Part shown: in pieces, positions 57,036 through 64,000 of the stretch | Layout of the letters: the number at the start of each line of letters is the position of its first letter | Position numbering within the stretch: the stretch's first letter is position 1 | Source of the DNA: Pollenia angustigena | Lineage: Eukaryota > Arthropoda > Insecta > Diptera > Polleniidae | Direction: 5' to 3' | Assembly: GCA_930367215.1 (NCBI GenBank) | Contig: OV884056.1 | Location: forward strand, 286,484,067 to 286,548,066 | DNA: 64,000 nt | The notes under the pieces: model-generated | What the model was told of the DNA's origin: nothing | The model's database searches: none | Seen by the model: only the letters and a program-made list of their open reading frames with translations | Translations under genes and position numbers: made by a program

Positions 57036-57649
57036 TTAAAGTTGTTCATTCAGAATAATAATTTAATGTAACTTTCAACTTTTTTCCTGTTTATTTAATT
57101 TAATAAACTTTTTTATTAAACTTTATTTTTCCGTTTGTTACCGTTTATTGCATTTTTATTGCAACTGCAGCAGACATGCCCTCTGCAACCTTGTCTCCAG
57201 TTTATTATGTTTTTAATTTTTTTTTATTTTCTAGCAATTTTTTTTCATTTTCATTTATTGGACGTTGCTACCGGATGTGTACTTTATTTATTTATTTAAA
57301 AAAAAAATAAAATTATAAAATAAAACTTTGTTTATTATTCTTTTTTACTTCTTTCTTTCTTTCTTTCAAATGCTAGTGGTGGTGGTGTTGTTGCTTCTGC
57401 TTTTAATTTAATTCTTTTCCTTTTTATTCAAGATATTTTTGTGTTTTTTGTTTATTTTTTAAATTGTTTTGTAGCAAATGTTTATTTTTCTTAAAAATAA
57501 ATAATGCAAATTTTTCTTTTAGTACAAAATTATTGCCAAGATGTGCAAAAAAAAAAAAAAAAAAAAAAATTTGGAAATGTTTTTTGCTCATAAAATGAAT
57601 AAAAAATTTGTTATTAAACATTTTTTTTCTTTAGTACATTTTAGTTATT
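57036..57649. other. AT-rich DNA with (TTTC)n
   Basis: A TTTCTTTCTTTCTTTC tract at about 57352-57367, GGTGGTGGTGTTG after it, and an A-run of 23 near 57548. No gene. Confidence 0.5.
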
Positions 57650-58320
57650 AATTGCATTTATTTTGTTGTTTGTCACAAAGAATTTGAATGAATTTTTCTA
57701 AATTTTTGAATATTAATTGGATTGACAACTTTTGGCAAAAATGTGTTGAATATTGTTTGACATTTGCAACAAATGAAATTGCAGTATTGGGAGTAAAACT
57801 TAAAAATGCAAGATTTTTAGCAAAATTTCCCAACCACTATTTTCAATTTTTTTTTTAACGGGTCATACGACATGTGGCCGATTGTTTTCATAATGAAATA
57901 TTACTGTTTTATGTGTGGTAACACGTTCCGGGAATTTTTTTTTGGCCAATGCTCGCTGCAAGCAAACCATTTGTTTTCAGTAGAGGTCCCTTGTAATCGT
58001 TTGGTCCGTTCTGGTCCCAAAAAATACGGAGCCTTGACGCAATTTATATTCGGCCTTGCGTTGATACAGCTGGTTGACCGCGCTTTACATACGATTTATT
58101 GCACTTTTGTTTGTTGTAACGGTTACATTTTTCATCTCCAGTAATAATTTAATGCAAAAATTACTTTTTTTATGGAGTCCAGGCAGCATTTTAAACATTC
58201 AAAATCGTTTTTTAATCTCTCGGCTTCAACTTGTGTGATTCCCCATTTCATTGCTTTTGGAAAAATCTTGTGCTTGCAAGCATTTAAAAATTGCTGCCTA
58301 AGTCTGTGTCTTATTGACAA
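57650..58320 (-). pseudogene. DD34D-type mariner transposase remnant
   Basis: On the minus strand, from about 58300 down: KWGITQVEAERLKNDFECL, LKCCLDSIKKVIFALNYYW (compare the helix before GDEKW in mariners), a decayed NNKSAIN..RPNI region, VFFGTRTDQTITRDLY, and ALAKKKFPERVTTHKTVIF. Then FHYENNRPHVV, where mariners have HDNARPHV; the catalytic Asp is Glu here. After GWEILL the match fades. Several stops and shifts. It is a different, older mariner lineage than the DD41D copies. The family placement rests on motif order and is fairly, not fully, secure. Confidence 0.6.
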
Positions 58321-58541
58321 GATTGCTACTTTATAGGCGAGAGGGACGAGGGGAAAAGAAACGAGTACACAAATGCATGTACTGTCTTTACGTTTTGCTT
58401 TCTTATTCGTTGTTTAATTTTGTTTTTGTTTTCAATATCAAATAAAACAAAAAAAAAAAACATGTCGTCAACATGACATGAATCATTTGAACGCCAATTC
58501 ATGTTCAAAGAAGAAAAAGGAAGAATCTTGTCAATAAGACA
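58307..58541. mobile_element. MITE sharing arms with the one at 56.9 kb
   Basis: Ends TGTCTTATTGACAAGATT are inverted at both sides. The left arm continues GCTACTTTATAGGCGAGAGG and GACGAGGGGAAAAGAAACG, matching the 56886-57035 element over ~55 bp. The interior ATGTCGTCAACATGACAT is palindromic. Confidence 0.65.
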
Positions 58542-58714
58542 TGAGCCGTATGATCTCAGACTAAGTGATTTTCAATACTTTTACAAGATCTTTTTGAGTA
58601 TGACAACAGTCCTTTAAAGATAAAACTTCCAATTCATCATCTTTGAAATTTTTGATTTCTTGCACGTTGCCCATTTTTGATTTCTTGCACGTTGAAATCG
58701 CTGAAACACGTTCA

Positions 58715-58810
58715 GTCTAAAGGGCCAAATAAACCACACAAACCGTGACACAAACATATGCAAAGAGTATCGAGCATGATTGTGTGAATATTAAAAATTT
58801 GTATTATTCA
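58715..58810 (+). mobile_element. Solo end of the AGGGCCAAATAAAC family
   Basis: TAA then AGGGCCAAATAAACCACAC matches the left end of 59041-59515. TTGTGTGAATATTAAAAATT and its complement form a hairpin after it. No right end. Confidence 0.5.
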
Positions 58811-58850
58811 CACAAACGTCTTGTCTTCCTTTAACTGCCTTTATTTTAAT

Positions 58851-58968
58851 TTTTTTTCCTTAGCTCTACGCTTGTCTGCAGGAGACAGACCAGAGTCTCT
58901 GGCGGGAATCGAACCCGCGACCGCGTCACTGAAAGACTAGCTCACTACCAGCTTGCCTACCGGGGCAC
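58851..58968 (-). mobile_element. tRNA-derived SINE
   Basis: Minus strand: GTGCCCCGGTAGGCAAGCTG, GCGGGTTCGATTCCCGCC (exact B-box core), GAGACTCTGGTCTGTCTCC, CTGCAGACAAGCG and a short A-rich tail. The closest sister in the window is the copy at 24.3 kb. Confidence 0.8.
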
Positions 58969-59040
58969 TAATTGGATTAAAACTCGAAATTTTCAATGCG
59001 AAATAACTTTGATAATTGAACTTTTTCGTTAAACGAATAA

Positions 59041-59515
59041 AGGGCCAAATAAACTACACAAACTGCTTGGCAAACACACACACTTTCTGTCTGCAAATAA
59101 ACGCTACAAACATAAGAATTAACTTTGCGATAAATTCTAATTAAAAACTTTTGTAATTTTTGATGTTTTTTGTTCGTTTTATACACTTTGCAAAATTTTC
59201 TCTAAAATAATTAATTTAAGCAATAATTAATTCAACGCAAACAGTTTGACAAATATTCAACAAGTCGCTTTTTCTACAAACATTCAACATTTCGATTTTT
59301 CTGCAAACGATTGTCAAATACCCCAATTAACAAAGCAAAAGGTTTGTACAAACGTACAATTTTAACATGTTTGTCAAGCCGTTTCTGTAATTTTAGCGTT
59401 TCAAAAATATTCAATATTTCGATTTGTCTGCAAACGTTGACAATCGTCAATTAACAACGCAAAACGTTTGTACAAACGTTAAATTACGACATGTTTGTGT
59501 TGTTTATTTGGCCAT
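59041..59515. mobile_element. PIF/Harbinger-like MITE, AGGGCCAAATAAAC family
   Basis: Ends AGGGCCAAATAAACTACAC and the complement of GTGTTGTTTATTTGGCCAT, with TAA at 59038-59040 and 59516-59518. Internal ACGTTTGTACAAACGT palindromes recur twice near the right end. 475 bp. Confidence 0.75.
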
Positions 59516-59518
59516 TAA

Positions 59519-59947
59519 GTAAAGATAAATAGAGATAAACAAGTGTTAAGTTATACACCCAATATAAACATGTTTTCAAAGGAAATAATTTTATAAAAAT
59601 AAAAATATTTTTAAATGTTTTTATTGGTTGTATCAATGCAATGCATATGCGTATGCATATTTAGAAAATTGTTTATGCTCTTTAAAACTTTTACATCTAT
59701 TTTTACCGAAGCACAAATATAGTGGGTTCCAGTGAGCAACATTTATTCTTTAGTGCTCTTTTTGTACTACCTCTAGATAAAAGATAATTTTGTAATTTGA
59801 GTTGCTTAGAATTTATGAATACTGGGGCCAAATTACATCGATCGAAATGCCAATTTTAATTATATTGTAATTTAGATCATAGCTAATGTCGTGAGTTGGC
59901 CCCTTGTTTAAGATTTGAAAATTCTGAAATTGCTTTTATAGCAAAAA
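59519..59947. other. No recognisable feature
   Basis: AT-rich, with ATGCATATGCGTATGCATAT near 59640. Confidence 0.4.
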
Positions 59948-60931
59948 AACAAGTAAGAAAGTATAGTCGGTCAAGCCCGACCATATGATACCCTACACCA
60001 AAGTATTTAAAAACACAACACATGTGGTCATATTAATATGGATTTATCTATGTTTATAAACTTCATTAAAATCGGGTTGAAAGTTTGTGAAAGGCAGAAA
60101 ATGCCTCCCCTTGTGGTCCTATTTTTGAAAAAATGTATAGCTGAAGTGTCCATATAGATATGGATCTATCTATGTTTTAAATTTCATTAAAATCGGTTTG
60201 AGAGGCAAAAATTGCCCCTATCTAACCTCGTGGTCCTATTTTTTTAAAAAAATGCATCCCTTTTGTGTCCATAAAGATATGGTTCTATCTATGTTTTAAA
60301 TTTCATTAAAATCAGTTTGAAAGTGATTCTGAGTCGATCGGTATACTTTAAGGTGGGTCTAGGACCAATATTTTAAGGCGTTACACACATTAGCACAAAT
60401 GCATAATACCCTCTCCACCAGGGCTGTCAGACTTGGGGATTTATCCCCAAAGCAAAAAGGACAAAGAAAGTCATTTGGGGATTGGGGATTTTTTTGGGGA
60501 TTTAAAAAAAAAATTCGGGGATTTTTTGGGGATTTTACACTCTTTTAATATATTTTCCCTTTTATTATTTATGCTTATTTTTCTTTGTCCTTATTAATAT
60601 TATCATTTTAGTTAAAACGTAGTGTTAAAGGTACTTTATAAATTTATGTTATTTTTCCTTCAGGGTACAAACAAAATAAAATAATTTTTTTTACAAAAAA
60701 TTTTTATTTGGGGATTTTTGGGGATTTCTAATTAAAATTTTTCTTACTATTTTTACTTAAAAAAAAAAAAAATTTTAAATTTGGTCAGAAAAAAACAAAC
60801 AGAAAAATATTTACTTATTAAGATTTTTTTTCTTAATTTGGGGATTTTTGGGGATATTTTTTTAATTTTTTGGGGACAAGGAAAAAAAGTACCTGCCAGC
60901 CCTGCTCTCCACTATTATGTTGTGGGTATAA
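59948..60931 (+). mobile_element. mini-me-like repeat, copy d, split by a hAT MITE
   Basis: Opens AAACAAGTAAGAAAGTATAG, TCGGTCAAGCCCGACC and ATACCCTACACC; three internal AATCGG units follow. A deletion removes the GTCY microsatellite and joins to GTGATTCTGAGTCGATCGG. The end TATTATGTTGTGGGTATAA is separated by the element at 60419-60904. Confidence 0.65.
60419..60904. mobile_element. hAT-like MITE with GGGGATTTTT repeats
   Basis: Ends CAGGGCTGTCAGACTTGGGG and the complement of GTACCTGCCAGCCCTG. Perfect 8-bp duplication CTCTCCAC at 60411-60418 and 60905-60912. GGGGATTTTT-type motifs recur at both ends (about six left, four right). Inserted in mini-me-like copy d. Confidence 0.85.
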
Positions 60932-61356
60932 TAAGAAAATAATATTTTATTTTGCTAGAACTATTTCATCAATAATTTTTTTTAATTGTTTGTCCCATTA
61001 TGCAAAATATGTTAAATTTGTATTGAAAGTGAACCAGTTTTTCTTAAAATTTTATCAATATCAAGTTTAATATTATGTCGATGTCCAGTTTTTATATGAG
61101 TTTTTTTTATGAGTGGCTTAAATGCGAGAACATTTTTTTTTGGAAATGTGTTGGTTTGATATCGATAAAGTGGCAGGTTAATTAAAAAGACTTCGTGCAG
61201 AAATCTTTGAAATTTCACGTTTAGAAATTTCCGTGTGTCCAAAAAAATAATTTTTCCAGGAAATGCTGAAAATTTTACTCGAACAGTTGAGTTTCTGTTG
61301 CACTTTATTATATGAAAAACACATTAAACTCATCCCTTCCCTGCGGTAATAGTTTT
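60932..61356. other. AT-rich DNA, nothing recognised
   Basis: A 76-codon minus-strand frame at 61012-61242 has no domain. Confidence 0.4.
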
Positions 61357-61360
61357 TTAA

Positions 61361-61503
61361 GAGCCTATTTCACCAATTCTTTTTAAATATCAATTCATAT
61401 TTTAATTTATATTCAAGTTTTCATATAATTTTTGTTTTATTTGACATTTAAAATGAATTTTAAGCATAAATGAATATTTAAATATAATTGGTGAAATAGG
61501 CCC
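61361..61503. mobile_element. 143-bp MITE with TTAA duplications
   Basis: Ends GAGCCTATTTCACCAATT and the complement of AATTGGTGAAATAGGCCC. TTAA at 61357-61360 and 61504-61507. The arms continue, diverged, for ~50 bp. TTAA targets occur in piggyBac and Kolobok; the ends do not decide. Confidence 0.7.
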
Positions 61504-61507
61504 TTAA

Positions 61508-61854
61508 TATTCCTATTATCACAGATCGGAAGCAAAAAGTAATTTTGCTTTAACTTCCTAAAAAATTGTACACAATTATTGAAATCTTGACCAAGTGTAC
61601 TTTCGAACATGAAAAAAGTGTTATAACTAAAATTTAGCTCAACTTTGCTAAAGCACTTGTTCGCCATTTTACCAAGAATTTTAATATTTGATAAAAGCTC
61701 CTTTCATCTTTATTACTTCTTCGCATTTCCGCTTTATTTAATTCACGAGAATTTGTCTTGAATTTTTTGCCACAGTACCTGCTTTTTTTGTCGATTTATA
61801 TGACCCAATTTTATTTTTGGAATTTCCCAGAGGCTTACTACAAGTTTCATCAAT
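61508..61854. other. No recognisable feature
   Basis: No gene or terminus seen. Confidence 0.4.
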
Positions 61855-61945
61855 CCCCGTATTCATTCATAAATGATTATTAAATTTAACAAACGTTTAT
61901 TAAGAACATTTTTCATAGAAAATCTGTTTTGCAGTAAAAAGGCAA
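61855..61945 (+). mobile_element. Single end of the CCCCGTATT family
   Basis: CCCCGTATTCATTCATAAAT followed by GATTATTAAATTTAACAAAC and GTTTATTAAGAACATTTTTC matches one arm of the 63285-63843 layer. No right end here. Confidence 0.55.
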
Positions 61946-62215
61946 TGCAAAATTTGCTACGACATGTTATTTGGAAGGAAGACATCGTCCCTATTTGTTT
62001 TGCCGACATTGTGTATGGACATTTAGAAAAGTCTCCTTTCTGTCACGTTACGCCACCAAGCATTTCAAATTTGTGTTCTTCGCGGAAGGCGCATTATCAG
62101 GTTATACATATATGGTTATGTAGTTATATTAAGAGCAAGAAAATATATTAAAAAAAAAAAATTAGACAAATGTATTTTTTTCTTGTTTATATAACTAAGT
62201 AACCATATAACCTGG

Positions 62216-62996
62216 AGGCTTATTCTGAATTGCGATGCGAAAATCAATGCGATGCGCAAATTAAATGCGATGGGAAAGAAAATTCGCAATCGCATTCGCA
62301 ATTTATTTCAAATCGTGGCAACGCTGCTCAAATAAACGTCAATGTAAACAAACATCAAATTAAAAAATTAGGACATTATGTAAGAAAAAAGATAATAAAA
62401 ATGGATTCTGTGAACAAAATGAAAGGATACAGAGAAGATTGCTTAGAACCAAATCCGATATTCTAAGCTTGAATGGAAAAATGTAATTTATTTTGGTGTT
62501 TGCAGAATATTTATTTTTTCAGCTTTATAAAAAAAATTTTTCACTTATGGGTGGTCCATTGATATTTATTTCTTTATTTAAAGTTTGTCACAAAGTATTT
62601 GCCGACTGACGTGGATTTGGTGTTTTAAATGGCCTCTTGCCAATTGGCTGTGCTTATTCATAAGTTCTATAATTTTTTCAAATTGACGCGGTTTGGTGGT
62701 CTTATTGCGTGCTTCCCTGAATTTAATAATAAATATATGATGATTAAATAAATAAAATTTTATCTTTCACTTACATGTTTGTACTTTGCGAATGCTATTT
62801 TGTTGTCGAATAAATTTTGCGAATTTGACATGTGTTTGACATTTGTTTTCGCAATGTAGAATACCGACTTGCCACACTTTCGCATTTCAAATGCGATAAA
62901 AAAACTTTGCGAATATCGCAATACAAAATAGCAATTGTTCACATTTATGTATTTTCGCATCGCATTGATTTTCGCATCGCAATTCAGAATAAGCCT
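62216..62996 (-). mobile_element. Element with AGGCTTATTCTG ends carrying a small spliced frame
   Basis: Inverted ends AGGCTTATTCTGAATTGCGA are exact for 41 bases. Repeated GCGAAAATC/GCGATGCG words are subterminal. It contains the two-exon minus-strand frame at 62578-62900. Target duplication could not be defined because the flanks are themselves inverted repeats. Confidence 0.65.
62578..62900 (-). CDS. Small two-exon frame, Myb/SANT- or MADF-like (tentative)
   Basis: Minus strand. Exon 2 is 62578-62716 (stop at 62578-62580). Upstream is a 58-base intron (62717-62774) with a strong donor GTAAGTG and acceptor TTATTAAATTCAG. Splicing places AT at the end of exon 1 before G of exon 2, making ATG and then 45 codons: EARNKTTKPRQFEKIIELMN, then KHSQLARGHLKHQ and a short tail ending LCDKL. 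The composition is far less AT-biased than nearby frames. The wording (TTKPRQF..LMNKHSQLARG) recalls the start of Myb/SANT- or MADF-type DNA-binding domains, as encoded by PIF/Harbinger second genes, but is too short for a domain of ~80 residues. Exon 1 also contains an upstream ATG frame (MSNSQNLFDNKIAFAKYKH) that would read out of phase. Exon 1's 5' limit is not defined. It could be a truncated accessory gene or a neutral remnant. Confidence 0.35.
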
Positions 62997-63209
62997 CCTG
63001 ATAACCAGACTTCCGCGAAAAAACTCAATTGTTTATCAAAGATTAATTTATATAATATTTTTTGTAGTTTGGTGTAAAGCGCAATTAGCTTTATATTAAG
63101 TGAAGGAGTGGCAAAATTTTAACAACATGGGCCTTAAAAACAAACTTAATTGCTTGGTGTCGTTACGTGACAAAAAGAGAGCTTTTATGTGGAAGTGCCT
63201 ATAAACACC

Positions 63210-63914
63210 CAGACAAAAAAAACATGTTTAAATATGGTCACCTCCAACAACACTATTTTTAAAGAAAATTTTAAACATATTCTTCCCCCGTATTCAAAAA
63301 CGATTATTAAATTTAACAAACGTTTATTTAGGAAAATTTTCATACAAAATTTGTTTTGTAAGCCTTTATTAAATTCAAAAAATTTGTATAAATACAGGCG
63401 ATTATGTTACCGACAACTATATTATGGTTAAAATAGTCCTCCATCAAGAGGCCACAACCATACTATGGCTGCCGCCAAACATGTTATGGTTAAAAATACC
63501 TAAAAAATGTTTAACACTTATAATAGCATGGTTGATTTTCAACCATAACATGTTGGCCCTTGGAAAAGAGAAAAAAATATTTTTGTTAATTTAAAAACAA
63601 ACTATTGTCATATTTAACCATAACATGTTTAGAGGCAACCATAATATGGTTGTGCGTTCTTGATGGAGGACTATTTTAACCATAAAATGGTTGTCGGTAG
63701 CAATAATGTAATTAAATTAAATAAAATCGCCCGTATTTATAAAAAATTTTAACATTTAATAAAGGCTTACAAAACAAATTTTGTATGAAAATTTGCCTTA
63801 ATAAACGTTTGTTAAATTTAATAATCGTTTATAAATACGGGGGAATATGTTGAAAATTTTCTTTAAAAATAGTTTTGTTAGAGGTGACCATATTTAAAAA
63901 TGTTTTTTCTCTGC
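63210..63914. mobile_element. Three-layer palindrome complex
   Basis: Outer arms: AAATATGGTCACCTCCAACA to AAGAAAATTTTAAACATATT (63227-63280), mirrored at 63847-63903. Middle arms: CCCCCGTATT to TTGTAAGCCTTTATTAAAT (63285-63375), mirrored to 63843. Inner arms: CGACAACTATATTATGG and AATAGTCCTCCATCAAGA (63410-63455), mirrored at 63658-63702. The inner centre carries several CCATAACATG and CATGTTATGG words. Confidence 0.75.
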
Positions 63915-64000
63915 GTGCAGGCTTCAAAATGTTATGAATTCGATAAAAGTTCGAAAATTGTTTTGAAAAAATGCAACGACTTGAAACGTTGGCTGCTGGA
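63915..64000. other. Window end, nothing recognised
   Basis: Too short to interpret; no terminus seen. Confidence 0.3.

Larger units (their letters stand above)
62010..63195. mobile_element. Nested palindromic element complex
   Basis: Outer layer: GTCACGTTACGCCACCAAGC (62042) versus the complement of GCTTGGTGTCGTTACGTGAC (63152). Middle layer: TTCGCGGAAG (62080) versus CTTCCGCGAA (63010), with TTATCAGG inside each. Inner layer: AGGCTTATTCTGAATTGCGA at both ends of 62216-62996. A further element with CAGGTTATA ends (62098-62214) lies in the left arm only. Inner-layer arms are rich in GCGATGCGAAAATC. Confidence 0.6.

Noticed and set aside
57424..57621. 65-codon frame with phenylalanine run
   Set aside because: Encoded by the complement of a 23-base A-run; an artefact of the homopolymer.
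61873..62151. 92-codon plus-strand frame
   Set aside because: Begins inside a MITE arm and ends in another MITE; the middle (about 61.95-62.07 kb) has balanced composition but no recognisable domain.

Overview
This window looks like about 64 kb of eukaryotic, AT-rich (roughly 70% or more A+T by eye), gene-poor insect DNA. It is most probably from a higher fly. The reasons are rosa-type DD41D mariner remnants, four elements matching the dipteran 'mini-me' layout (TA-rich stretch, core, GTCY-type microsatellite), a jockey-clade LINE fragment, tRNA-derived SINEs, and PIF/Harbinger-like MITEs with TWA target duplications. I see no intact host protein-coding gene. Almost every open frame is short, A/T-driven, or a piece of a transposon. 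The species cannot be named from sequence alone; a calyptrate fly is my guess.

Layout. 0-4 kb: a dimeric tandem array and three MITEs. 4.6-7 kb: two Helitron-like elements head to head, then a broken DD41D mariner cut by a MITE. 8.2-8.9 kb: a Harbinger-like MITE with a second MITE nested in it. 9.6-11.1 kb: a second mariner remnant and a dispersed repeat. 11-21 kb: mostly anonymous AT-rich DNA with SINEs and nested MITEs at 14-18 kb. 21.4-25.5 kb: a 4.1-kb hAT-like element with perfect 8-bp duplications holding at least four further insertions. 25.6-28.4 kb: a run of palindromic MITEs. 29-33 kb: low-complexity tandem DNA, then an inverted pair of mini-me-like repeats. 35.2-36.5 kb: a Helitron-like element with a 400-bp internal tandem repeat. 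36.8-40.2 kb: a LINE reverse-transcriptase ruin carrying a foldback element and a MITE, followed by the best DD41D copy. 42-48 kb: dispersed repeats and two hAT-like elements, the second containing a MITE with eight TATCGATA motifs and another foldback. 49-51 kb: Harbinger-like and piggyBac-like MITEs. 54 kb: a jockey-clade LINE tail. 55-59.5 kb: related hairpin MITEs, a DD34D mariner remnant and a SINE. 60-64 kb: a mini-me copy split by a hAT MITE, then two complexes of palindromes inside palindromes, one holding a small spliced open frame.

No operon or pathway exists here. The organising principle is nested insertion. Target-site duplications, and in several cases an uninterrupted paralogue or a re-joined reading frame, let the order of insertion be read directly. 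Family names are assigned from termini, duplication length and motifs read by eye; no database search was possible.
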